Positions 24,412 through 31,952 of a stretch of 44,805 nt of DNA are shown piece by piece. The stretch spans positions 1 through 44,805 of the forward strand of contig SVOJ01000024.1 of assembly GCA_015066385.1 (NCBI GenBank), written 5' to 3'. Under the pieces are notes generated by a model. It was not told the DNA's origin. It ran no database searches and worked only from the letters and a program-made list of their open reading frames with translations. The stretch comes from Oscillospiraceae bacterium (GTDB taxonomy: Bacteria; Bacillota; Clostridia; Oscillospirales; Acutalibacteraceae). Numbering within the stretch: the first letter of the stretch is position 1; every line of letters starts with the position of its first letter. The translations under genes and the position numbers were made by a program.

Positions 24412-25917
24412 TTATTCTTCCCAATTGTATACAACCGTTGCGCCGTCAATTTCCCATTGTGACGGGGTTTTGTTTTCAAAAATGTCAAGCGGACGGATGG
24501 TGTGTTTTTGCTGGAACACATTGTAAGCCTCGGCGAGGTCTTTTTTCTGTTCTTCGGTCACCTTGTCGGTACAGGACACAAACAGCGGGGTGTTGCTGTA
24601 AGACAGCAGATGCAGGAATTGCTTGTTCAGTTCCCACGGGATGTTGTCATCCAGAATGCCCACGCAGTCGGCATCGCACATATAGAATGCTTCGTTTTGT
24701 GCAAGGCGGAATGCAAGGGTGTTGATGCCCATTTTGCGGGTTCTTGCCCATTCTCTGCCGCTGGTGTCATCACCGATGCGGTTGAGCTCCACAAGCCCCG
24801 CGCACAGGTGCGAGATGGTGTTGCAACCGATGAGATACATATTGCCTGCCGTTTCTTTGATGAGTCTGTAAAAATCAAGGGTGATTTCGGCATTGGTTTT
24901 GGTTTGGTCATAAAAATGCCAATCGTCCACCTTAGTCACGGTTTCGTTCAGGCTGTTGCCGTAGTTGCCGAACAGGTCGGCGGTGGTAAAATCATGCTTG
25001 AGCAATTCATATCCCCATGCTTTTATTTTTTCAATGTCGGCTTTGATGTATTCCTGCACGGCGGGGATGGTCGGGTCGAGATATTGCCGTTTGCCGCTAC
25101 GCAGAATCCGCATATCGGCAGTCATTTTTTCGTCCTTGTTTTCAAGAAAACGGATCCATATCCCGGGGCGCGCACCGCTTGCGCGGATCTCATCGGCTAA
25201 TTTTTTCATGTCACCGAATTTTTCGTTTACAATCCACGGACCTGAGCAGGGATAAATCTGCCAGCCGTCGTCAATCACCTGAAACGGACGGTTGTCGATG
25301 CCCTTTGCAAGCTCGGCCTGAAAACGTGCATCGGATGCAATCTGTTCGTAACTGCTGTTTCCGTAGGCATAATACCAGTTGTTGCCGCCGTAAACGGGAT
25401 CGGTCGGCAGAATCGGATTGTCGCACAGCATTTTGCAATATGCGTGCAGACTTGCCGTTACATCCGCAGAATCAAATTTTGCATACACAAAGGTGGCAAG
25501 GTGCAGTTTTCGGCCGTTCAGATGGACACCGTTGCCGCCGTTGCGGCAGTCCACCAATGCGGTGATGCCCGTTTCGGTATAGCGGAAACTGACAAAGGCA
25601 TTCGGCTGGGTCTTTACACCGAAGCACCAACATTTTTCTTTGTCTGTGGCAATAAAATACCACGGAAAATAACGGGTGCAGTCTTTTAATTTTGCAAACT
25701 CCAGTTCGCCGTAACTGCGTTCCCACACGTCGCCGAGTACATACAGGTCATCGCAGCTCTCAAAATCCCACTGCAGTTTAATGAATTTTACTTTGTCTTC
25801 TTTGGCAGTAAGGTACAGATCAATTTTGTTTTCGCTTACTGCTGTTTCAATAAGCGTATCGGTCGGGGCTTGTTCGCAGATGATGTGTTTGCTGAAATTC
25901 TTTATATCGAAAATCAT
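24412..25917 (-). CDS. GH36-like alpha-galactosidase
   Basis: A 501-residue glycosidase of the GH27/GH36 clan. An N-terminal beta-sandwich precedes a TIM barrel containing VIDDGWQIY (about 215-222) and ARPGIWIRF. WGYELLKHDF follows, with the likely nucleophile Asp309. NRIGDDTSGREW has the region of the acid/base Asp (383/384), and FYMCDADCVGI lies further on. It is shorter than classical GH36 (about 700), closer to the compact bacterial branch. No signal peptide is seen. It is the first gene of an operon with gldA, from promoter TTGCAA-17-TATAAT at 25949-25977. Substrate candidates are melibiose-type sugars or galactosyl-glycerol. Confidence 0.85.
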   Translation of the reverse strand: MIFDIKNFSKHIICEQAPTDTLIETAVSENKIDLYLTAKEDKVKFIKLQWDFESCDDLYVLGDVWERSYGELEFAKLKDCTRYFPWYFIATDKEKCWCFGVKTQPNAFVSFRYTETGITALVDCRNGGNGVHLNGRKLHLATFVYAKFDSADVTASLHAYCKMLCDNPILPTDPVYGGNNWYYAYGNSSYEQIASDARFQAELAKGIDNRPFQVIDDGWQIYPCSGPWIVNEKFGDMKKLADEIRASGARPGIWIRFLENKDEKMTADMRILRSGKRQYLDPTIPAVQEYIKADIEKIKAWGYELLKHDFTTADLFGNYGNSLNETVTKVDDWHFYDQTKTNAEITLDFYRLIKETAGNMYLIGCNTISHLCAGLVELNRIGDDTSGREWARTRKMGINTLAFRLAQNEAFYMCDADCVGILDDNIPWELNKQFLHLLSYSNTPLFVSCTDKVTEEQKKDLAEAYNVFQQKHTIRPLDIFENKTPSQWEIDGATVVYNWEE

Positions 25918-25948
25918 TTTCCGCCTCCGTGCTGTTTATTTACTATTT

Positions 25949-25977
25949 ATTATACCGAAATAAAAACCGATTTGCAA
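25949..25977 (-). promoter_or_regulatory. Promoter of the GH36-gldA operon
   Basis: Minus-strand TTGCAA (25977-25972), 17 bases, TATAAT (25954-25949), about 30 bases from the start codon. Confidence 0.75.
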
Positions 25978-26020
25978 GACAAAAGAAGTGTTGATTCTTA
26001 TATGAAAAAACAGATAACAG

Positions 26021-26061
26021 ATGATAATATCGTTGACAAAAGAAAAAAAGTATCGTATATT
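26021..26061 (+). promoter_or_regulatory. Promoter with HigA-operator-like sites
   Basis: TTGACA (26033-26038), 17 bases, TATATT (26056-26061). ATGATAATATCGT (26021-26033) overlaps the -35 and matches 12 of 13 bases of the perfect HigBA palindrome. A TATCGTA half-site (26051-26057) sits against the -10 exactly as in the HigBA promoter. Confidence 0.55.
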
Positions 26062-26126
26062 TATATAGAGTAAAAAAATGACAGTATTTGCGTAATTAAA
26101 TTGATCTGAACAGGAGATGATCAACA

Positions 26127-27107
26127 ATGGCACGTTACATAAAAGCATTTCAGGTTTATGCAAGTCCGCAGGATGTTTTTTCTGCAATAAGCCAGTATCT
26201 ACAGAATGAGGGCTATGAATATCTGGAGATGGACGGCGAAAATGTGTTCAAAAAGGGAAACGGCTTTTTGACCAATCCGACACTCTTCAAATTTACGCTT
26301 ACAGGAAACAGACTACGCATGGAAACCTGGTCGAAATATGCACTTTTGCCCGGGGTTTTTGTGGGCGAACTTGACCTGAACGGATTTGTCGGCAGTGCCG
26401 TAAAGGGCCCCTGGAAAAAAAGAGTTGCTTATCTTGAACAGCAGTTGACAGGATTCGGTGCATCGGCTTACCACGCATCCGGTTCTGCCGGCGAAGATAC
26501 GGCATATTTTGAGGAAGATGATGAGTTTGGTGCTACGCAACTTCTGCAACCTACGCAGGCGGCCGGTTTTTGCAGCAACTGCGGAACCCAACTTCCTGCG
26601 GGGAGCGCGTTCTGTACCAACTGCGGTCAGCAGGTGAGTGATGCAAATGCAGGCGGCATGAATGCACAGGGCAATCCTTTTGAGGCACCGCCTGCCACAT
26701 CGACACCCATGCCTGCCGCAGGTACATCTGTCAGCAGAAAAGAATTCATTGAAAAGTATGCACCGAAATCCGTAAAAAGCGATATCAAAGCCGTTGCAAT
26801 CACTTGTTATGTCTGTGCCGCAATTACTTTTGGTGTTGCTTGTGCCGCTGCTCCTGCCGGTATTATAGATGCGCTGCTTCTTGCCGGTTTTGCATTGGGA
26901 ATGCATTTGCTTAAAAGCAGAGTTTTTGCTGTGTTGATTCTTGTGTTAAGCATTGTTGAATCCGTTTTCGCAATTGCACAGGGCGCAACAGCTCCGGTTC
27001 TTTGGATTATTTGCGGTGTTGCGGCGATTATGATTTTTGTTAAACTTGAAAAGCAGTACAAGGATTTTAAGGCGAAAGTGGATGCAAGTACCCATGCGCC
27101 CATGTAA
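26127..27107 (+). CDS. Zinc-ribbon membrane protein
   Basis: A 326-residue protein. An N-terminal alpha/beta domain of about 105 residues (MARYIKAFQVYASPQDVFSA) has no family I can name. An acidic linker, a zinc ribbon (Cys149-Cys166, CSNCG...CTNCG) and a Pro/Ala-rich linker follow. The C-terminal part (about 220-310) has three hydrophobic helices. The N-terminal part is probably cytosolic. It is the third zinc-ribbon/linker/TM protein in the window. It is monocistronic, with a terminator at 27116-27150. Its promoter carries operator-like sites shared with the HigBA operon. Confidence 0.7.
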   Translation: MARYIKAFQVYASPQDVFSAISQYLQNEGYEYLEMDGENVFKKGNGFLTNPTLFKFTLTGNRLRMETWSKYALLPGVFVGELDLNGFVGSAVKGPWKKRVAYLEQQLTGFGASAYHASGSAGEDTAYFEEDDEFGATQLLQPTQAAGFCSNCGTQLPAGSAFCTNCGQQVSDANAGGMNAQGNPFEAPPATSTPMPAAGTSVSRKEFIEKYAPKSVKSDIKAVAITCYVCAAITFGVACAAAPAGIIDALLLAGFALGMHLLKSRVFAVLILVLSIVESVFAIAQGATAPVLWIICGVAAIMIFVKLEKQYKDFKAKVDASTHAPM

Positions 27108-27115
27108 AAACGCAT

Positions 27116-27150
27116 AAACAAGCCTGTCGAAGACAGGCTTGTTGTTTTTT
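27116..27150 (+). terminator. Terminator of the zinc-ribbon membrane protein gene
   Basis: AACAAGCCTGTC-gaa-GACAGGCTTGTT followed by seven T, nine bases after the stop codon. Confidence 0.92.
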
Positions 27151-27223
27151 TGCGGTAAATTATGGTTTAGCGGTGAGTTTGTTTTATTACTAAAAAACCC
27201 CAACTTTTCGTGTCGACCCCATA

Positions 27224-27264
27224 AAAATACACCGCTGCGGGATTTCCTGCGGCGGTGCTTTTTG
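27224..27264. terminator. Terminator of the YdbC gene
   Basis: CACCGC-GCGG-gattt-CC-GCGGCGGTG stem just past the stop codon at 27269. T-rich sequence follows on both strands. Confidence 0.75.
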
Positions 27265-27268
27265 CAAA

Positions 27269-27490
27269 TTAAAGTTCAATTGTGTCAAGCAGTGCTTTGA
27301 GCGCTTTCAGATCAGCTGCTGTGAGGGTGATGCCCTTGCCCATCTTTTCGTGTTCGGGGCCCCAGTCACGAATGTCGTACTTTGCTTCTTTGCCGTTCCA
27401 GCTGATGAGGTTGAGTTCTTTTGCCCAACCGCCGGAGCCTTCGGAAATGACACCGAATTCTTTTACGATCTCATAAGTAAATTCAGGCAT
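27269..27490 (-). CDS. YdbC/PC4-family single-stranded-DNA-binding protein
   Basis: A 73-residue protein matching the bacterial PC4 (YdbC) family, which has the single-stranded nucleic-acid-binding fold of eukaryotic coactivator PC4. GWAKELNLISWNGKEAKYDIRDWGPEHEKMGKG is the conserved core, followed by a C-terminal helix. Known members bind single-stranded DNA as dimers; the role in vivo is unclear. The start ATG follows AAAGGAG. It is transcribed alone from TTGATT-17-TATAGT (27542-27570). Confidence 0.92.
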   Translation of the reverse strand: MPEFTYEIVKEFGVISEGSGGWAKELNLISWNGKEAKYDIRDWGPEHEKMGKGITLTAADLKALKALLDTIEL

Positions 27491-27541
27491 GACGTATACT
27501 CCTTTCTGAATAATCGGCAGAACCTGCCATCCTTACTACTT

Positions 27542-27570
27542 ACTATATATTAAAAATAAATAAAAATCAA
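27542..27570 (-). promoter_or_regulatory. Promoter of the YdbC gene
   Basis: Minus-strand TTGATT (27570-27565), 17 bases, TATAGT (27547-27542). The rest of 27571-27651 is AT-rich with no recognisable element. Confidence 0.6.
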
Positions 27571-27651
27571 GAGAAAAAATAAAAAAATTTATAAATCTTT
27601 TAAAAATAAACTAAATATTTATATACTATTTATATTTATAAGTTTATAAAG

Positions 27652-29235
27652 TCAGTTTTTGCCGTCGCGGATGGCTTTGAGTTTTTCTTCCATTTCGCGG
27701 ATGGCTTCCAGATCGCCTTCGGATGCGGCAACGCTTGCTTCCTTTCTGCGGGTGAGAAGTTCGGCATACATCATTTCCTTTTTCTTGCCGTGCAGATCAT
27801 AGAACAGCATCGGAACGATGCCTAAAGAACTTGTGATGGCGGGAATAATGGTGAACATTGCAAACAGCCAGAACTTGACCTTGTCGGGCTGTTCGGTACC
27901 TGCCGTGTATGCGTTCTGATCGTAGCCGACGATCTTTTTGAGCGCCGTTGTCACAACACCGCTGACCGAGGCCGAGACCTTGTAGGCGAGGCCTTTTGCA
28001 ACACTCGTCATGGCTTCGGTACGGTAGCCGTTTTTCCATTCGCAATAGTCCATGGATTCGTTATAAAGCTCGGTACCGATCACGCTCATAAGACCGTAGA
28101 ATACCGTCCAGATCAGTTCCCATGTTGCCATGGCAAAGAACATCGGCAGTTTTTTCTGATAGAACCCGCCCGCAAAGGTCTTGCGGTTCATGCCGATACA
28201 ACCGAACAGAAACACGAACACGTGCAGGAAGTTACCGATATTGCGGCTGACGATATACAGGAAACGGCTTGAGAATCTTCTTCTGAACCACGGAACGAAT
28301 GAGTAGGAAACGGGGGAGAGCGGTGCTGCGGGAATGCCCGCAACAAGGGTCATGGAGGCAAAGTGCAGAACGTCTATGTAGTAGTCTGACTTGCTGCCCG
28401 AAATACCGAAGCCTGCGAGGAAGTCAGAAAGAGTCATCAGCAGCACGGGCTTGTTATTGGCAATGGAACGAAGTGAGTCGATGATGCTCGGGGTCTTGAC
28501 CGACTGCATGACACGTTCTTTGGAGTTCATAAAGAACCAGAACGACATGATGCTGGAAATAATGGTCGTTGCCGCACCCATGCCGACAAATGTGCCGCGC
28601 AACTGTTTTTCAATGGTGGCGGCAGATTTGGTGGCCTTGTTGTCAATCACATCCAACAAGATTGTCATGGCGTGTTCGGGCAGTTTTTCGCCAAAGAAGC
28701 CCGATGCAAAGTTTGCCATGGTAATCAGCCTTGTGCGGTCCACAGGGTGTGGGGTGATAACGGCAAGCATACCCGTTCTTGCAATGCTCTGGAATGTGCC
28801 GACCCCTTCACGCATGATTTCAAGCAGAAGATAGAAGATGAATTTGCTGACTGACATGGCATTCTGCCCTGCAAACAGATAGGGCATGAACCAATAAAGC
28901 AGTGTTGCAACACAGCCGGGAAGGGCAAGCCCCAGCAGATAGGGTCTGAACTTACCCCAACGGGTACGGGTCTTTTCGACAATGGCGGCTGTGAAAACAT
29001 CATTGACAATGTCCCATACGCTGTTGATGGATCTTACAATGGTCTGATAGCCGAGGTCGATTTTGACAATATTGGTGAGGAATCGCGAAGCATAAGTGTT
29101 AATGTTCAGGCTCTGTGCGGCATCCCACAGAACAAAGCCGACCGTTTCCTTGTTGCCGACATAGCGTCTGTTCTGATACACATAGCCGAGCTGTTCATCG
29201 GTATAGACCTGTGTATTGTTTTGCTGTTCAGCCAA
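27652..29235 (-). CDS. GPH/MelB-like sugar:cation symporter (MFS)
   Basis: A 527-residue polytopic protein with about 12 hydrophobic segments, resembling glycoside-pentoside-hexuronide symporters. Examples are FVLWDAAQSLNINTYASRFLTNI at the N-terminus and WGKFRPYLLGLALPG in the first cytoplasmic loop. The C-terminal tail is charged and helical (MYAELLTRRKEASVAASEGD). Such carriers import oligosaccharides or glycosides with Na+ or H+, fitting the intracellular glycosidases nearby. The start is TTG at 29235 after AAGGGGG; no ATG lies nearby. Its promoter, TTGCAA-17-TAATAT, is at 29268-29296. Confidence 0.85.
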   Translation of the reverse strand: MAEQQNNTQVYTDEQLGYVYQNRRYVGNKETVGFVLWDAAQSLNINTYASRFLTNIVKIDLGYQTIVRSINSVWDIVNDVFTAAIVEKTRTRWGKFRPYLLGLALPGCVATLLYWFMPYLFAGQNAMSVSKFIFYLLLEIMREGVGTFQSIARTGMLAVITPHPVDRTRLITMANFASGFFGEKLPEHAMTILLDVIDNKATKSAATIEKQLRGTFVGMGAATTIISSIMSFWFFMNSKERVMQSVKTPSIIDSLRSIANNKPVLLMTLSDFLAGFGISGSKSDYYIDVLHFASMTLVAGIPAAPLSPVSYSFVPWFRRRFSSRFLYIVSRNIGNFLHVFVFLFGCIGMNRKTFAGGFYQKKLPMFFAMATWELIWTVFYGLMSVIGTELYNESMDYCEWKNGYRTEAMTSVAKGLAYKVSASVSGVVTTALKKIVGYDQNAYTAGTEQPDKVKFWLFAMFTIIPAITSSLGIVPMLFYDLHGKKKEMMYAELLTRRKEASVAASEGDLEAIREMEEKLKAIRDGKN

Positions 29236-29267
29236 GATGAATCCCCCTTCTTATTAAATATAAATAC

Positions 29268-29296
29268 ATATTACCACATCCGCACCCCTTTTGCAA
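29268..29296 (-). promoter_or_regulatory. Promoter of the GPH symporter
   Basis: Minus-strand TTGCAA (29296-29291), 17 bases, TAATAT (29273-29268). Confidence 0.65.
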
Positions 29297-29370
29297 CCGC
29301 TTTGCGAACAAATTACGGTTTAGCGGGGATAAAATGCAGAAATTGTGATGCCACACAAGGATGAAATAAA

Positions 29371-29406
29371 AAAATCGGCGTGCCATTGACAAACCGATTT
29401 TTTTTG
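29371..29406 (-). terminator. Module B1: sense terminator containing the antisense -35
   Basis: On the minus strand AAATCGG...CCGATTT is followed by a T run. The loop contains the complement of the antisense TTGACA (29386-29391). Confidence 0.6.
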
Positions 29407-29420
29407 TATATAATAAAGCC

Positions 29421-29508
29421 GTAGAGGCAACCGTTTAAAGCGGTTGGCGTAATGGTTTTATTTTATTTTAACAACCGTCACTTGCCAGAGTGGCGGTTGT
29501 TGCTTTTT
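29421..29508 (+). ncRNA. Module B1: antisense RNA (putative type I antitoxin)
   Basis: The promoter is perfect: TTGACA (29386-29391), 17 bases, TATAAT (29409-29414). The RNA has a 5' hairpin CAACCG/CGGTTG (428-446 of the 29 kb block). Its terminator, AACAACCG-CACT/AGTG-CGGTTGTT (29470-29501), is followed by GC and five T. It covers the stop codon and 3' UTR of the minus-strand peptide ORF. Confidence 0.75.
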
Positions 29509-29567
29509 ACCTTGATTCTTATTGTAACGGTTATGTTACGAATATGAAATGTTATGGTAATCGGCAT
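29478..29567 (-). CDS. Module B1: cationic alternating beta-strand peptide, unrecognised family
   Basis: A 29-residue peptide starting MPITITFHIRNITVTIRI. Hydrophobic residues alternate strictly with Thr/His/Arg/Lys for about 20 positions, giving an amphipathic beta strand with a basic face, and the tail is SNNRHSGK. I do not recognise the family. Copy B2 differs at a single residue and B3 is diverged but keeps the pattern. The ribosome site GGAGG (29579-29575) is in a stem with CCTCC (29588-29584) closed by a GNRA loop (GAGA). A promoter TTGACA-17-TATAAT lies upstream. A toxin of a type I locus is the best guess; a signalling or membrane-active peptide is an alternative. Confidence 0.7.
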   Translation of the reverse strand: MPITITFHIRNITVTIRIKVKSNNRHSGK

Positions 29568-29574
29568 ACAATCA

Positions 29575-29657
29575 CCTCCTCTCGGAGGAAATTGCCAACC
29601 GCCTTCCGGCTCCTCTACGACCGACATTATTATACCGTATGTATGTGTTTTTGTCAA
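29575..29657 (-). promoter_or_regulatory. Module B1: sense promoter and structured leader
   Basis: TTGACA (29657-29652), 17 bases, TATAAT (29634-29629). The first transcribed bases GTCGTAGAGG (29621-29612) are complementary to CCTCTACGGC near the mRNA end (29427-29418). GCGGTTGGC can also pair with the downstream GCCAACCGC. The SD hairpin is CCTCC-GAGA-GGAGG. Together with the antisense unit, this accounts for the 537-base gap 29236-29772. Confidence 0.75.
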
Positions 29658-29708
29658 TATTCGCATCATCCGGCCAAGCCGAATTTGTTTTTATTTTCAA
29701 ACTTTAAA

Positions 29709-29737
29709 TTGACACGTTTTTGTCTTCGTGTTAATAT
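29709..29737 (+). promoter_or_regulatory. Promoter of the propeller/GH38 operon
   Basis: TTGACA (29709-29714), 17 bases, TAATAT (29732-29737), 36 bases before the start codon. Confidence 0.75.
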
Positions 29738-29772
29738 GGTTATGAATATATTTTTTACACAGGAGAAAAAAG

Positions 29773-31947
29773 ATGAGAAAAAACACCCTGCATTTCGGCT
29801 CATTCAGACAGTATGACAAAATTTTTCTGACCGCTGAACACGGCATTGACCTTGCATCGGTCAGCGGTGTTGCCTTTGACGGTGACACACTTTACCTTGT
29901 GTCCGACAACACCGTATTCATATACGAAAACGATGCTCTCAAAAAGACCGAGTTCAAAGCAGACAAACTTTTCAGTCGCAAGGGAAGGCTCTTTGCCGCT
30001 GTCGGCAACACTTTGGGTGAAATGAAGAACGGCAAAATTGAAAAAGCAGCAGATTTTGCCGCTCCCGTTACCGATATTTCCTTCGGCCTGGACGGCTCGC
30101 AGTGGGTGCTGACTGAAGAAGCACTGTATCTTCTGCAGAACGGCTCTTATGAACGCATTGTCGGCGTGCCCGACAATACTGTCTGCCTTGCCGCACTCGA
30201 TAACAAGGCACGTTACGCCGAAACCGTTTACATCGGCTGTACAGAAGAAGGCCTTTTGTCCATGAAAGGCAAACGCCGCCATTGGGCAGAGCTGCTTCCC
30301 GATATCACGGGTGCACTGAGCAGAAAAATCAACTGCATTGCCGTTGACGGATTGGGGCACCTCTGGGTTGGCTCCGATGAGGGGCTTAATGTCTATGACG
30401 GCAGAAATTACTGGTTCAACGGCAACGAATTTTACAGTGTTCCCGACGGTCACGTCAACGACATGTGCTTCACTTCCGACGGTAAAAAATATTTTGCGAC
30501 CGACACGGGGCTGATCACCCTCATTGAAGGCAAAATTTCTTACTATTCGTTCGGTGCATGGCTGTTGCATCCCACGGTCACAAAACTTGCCGTATCCGAA
30601 AACGGCGTCATTGCCGCCGTCACCCCGCGAGGCATCAGCCTGATCACCCCGCAATATATGACCCTTGCCGAAAAAGCCGCACATTTTGATGCACTTGCCG
30701 ACAAGTATTATTGTCGCAACGAGGGCTATATGGTTTGCCGTGCACTGCGCAAATACGGTGATATGGATTCGGGCTGGCTTCCCAATTCGGACAATGACGG
30801 TCTGTTTACGGGTCTGTATTGTGCAAGTCAGTGCTTCCGCTATGCCGTCACGGGTGACGAGCAGGCAAAGAAAAACGCAAAGCGTGCCGTGGAAGCCATG
30901 ATCAAGCTCACCCAAGTTACGGGCAAAAAGGGCTTCACCGCCCGTGCAACCCGTTATTCGCATGAAGAAAACTTCGGCAAGGAAAACCGTGAAGAATGGC
31001 ATATCTGCGAAAATAATCCCGACTGTGAATGGCTCGGCGAAACCTCAAGCGACGAAATGACAGGTCACTACTTTGCCTATGGCATCTATTTTGACCTTGT
31101 GGCGGACGAGGAAGAAAAGAAAAAAATTGCCGATGTGGTCAAGACCATTACCGACCATATTCTTGAAAACAATTTCCACCTTTGCGATGTGGACGGTGTG
31201 CCGACCACATGGGCAAACTGGGAACCCGATCTTCTGAACAATGATGACCGCTGGTATTATGAAAAGGGTACGAATTCACTTGAAATCCTTTCGTTCTTAA
31301 AAACGACTTACCATGTCACGGGCGAAGAAAAATACAATGATGTTTACAAAATGCTTATCAGTAAGCACCACTATGCCATGAATTGCATGCAGTACAAGTG
31401 TGAAGACGGCCATGTGGCACACATTGACGATCAGCTTGACTTCACCAACATTTATCCGCTTCTTGTTTACACCGAAAACGAAGCCGAAAGGGAAGTCTTC
31501 AAAATGGGACTGCACCATCATTGGCAGTATGAACGTGTGGAGCGTTCGCCGTTCTTCAACATTGTTTACGGTGCTTTGACGGACAATTCCTGCGATATCG
31601 AAAATGCCGCAAAGAGCCTGGCCGAAATGAATCTCGACCTTGTTCGCTGGCCCGTTTTTAATAGCTATCGCAAGGACATCGTGTGGGACACCGAACAGGA
31701 AGAAATGGGCATTCCCGCACAACTGAAATATCCTGTTGAATACGGCTCACGCGTGCTGGTGCATTATGACGGAAATCCCTTTGTCTGCGATGCGGGCGCG
31801 GAAGAATTTGTCAACATCAACACAAAAAAGGTCAACCGCACCACAACCCTTCCCGGCACGGGCGCCGACGGCATGTGCGCTATGCAACCCTATGTATATC
31901 TGCTGCCGTACTGGATGGGAAGATATTACGGCTTGCTGGGAGATTGA
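29773..31947 (+). CDS. Beta-propeller / alpha-toroid fusion protein, putative glycan-active
   Basis: A 724-residue protein. The first part (about 1-290) looks like a beta-propeller built of repeated units, such as GHLWVGSDEGLNVYDG, that resemble the propeller of hybrid two-component sensors. From about 295 on, the protein is helical and Trp/His-rich, with blocks such as DMDSGWLPNSDNDGLFTG, ATRYSHEENFG, SSDEMTGHYFAYG and PTTWANWEPDLLNNDDRW. This suggests an (alpha/alpha)6 toroid of the glycosidase or lyase type. I cannot name the family and see no proven catalytic pair. No signal peptide is seen. The start ATG follows AGGAG. The GH38 gene begins 5 bases after the stop, so the two are coupled. 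Confidence 0.6.
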   Translation: MRKNTLHFGSFRQYDKIFLTAEHGIDLASVSGVAFDGDTLYLVSDNTVFIYENDALKKTEFKADKLFSRKGRLFAAVGNTLGEMKNGKIEKAADFAAPVTDISFGLDGSQWVLTEEALYLLQNGSYERIVGVPDNTVCLAALDNKARYAETVYIGCTEEGLLSMKGKRRHWAELLPDITGALSRKINCIAVDGLGHLWVGSDEGLNVYDGRNYWFNGNEFYSVPDGHVNDMCFTSDGKKYFATDTGLITLIEGKISYYSFGAWLLHPTVTKLAVSENGVIAAVTPRGISLITPQYMTLAEKAAHFDALADKYYCRNEGYMVCRALRKYGDMDSGWLPNSDNDGLFTGLYCASQCFRYAVTGDEQAKKNAKRAVEAMIKLTQVTGKKGFTARATRYSHEENFGKENREEWHICENNPDCEWLGETSSDEMTGHYFAYGIYFDLVADEEEKKKIADVVKTITDHILENNFHLCDVDGVPTTWANWEPDLLNNDDRWYYEKGTNSLEILSFLKTTYHVTGEEKYNDVYKMLISKHHYAMNCMQYKCEDGHVAHIDDQLDFTNIYPLLVYTENEAEREVFKMGLHHHWQYERVERSPFFNIVYGALTDNSCDIENAAKSLAEMNLDLVRWPVFNSYRKDIVWDTEQEEMGIPAQLKYPVEYGSRVLVHYDGNPFVCDAGAEEFVNINTKKVNRTTTLPGTGADGMCAMQPYVYLLPYWMGRYYGLLGD

Positions 31948-31952
31948 TATTT

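Noticed and set aside
29371-29657. B modules as miniature transposable elements (MITEs)
   Set aside because: The inverted repeats are explained by RNA pairing. No target duplication is seen and the ORF pattern and promoters are conserved. Mobility is not excluded, but it is not the best description.
29800-31002. 400-codon minus-strand frame
   Set aside because: Shadow of the propeller protein, whose reading frame has strong domain signal and a ribosome site.
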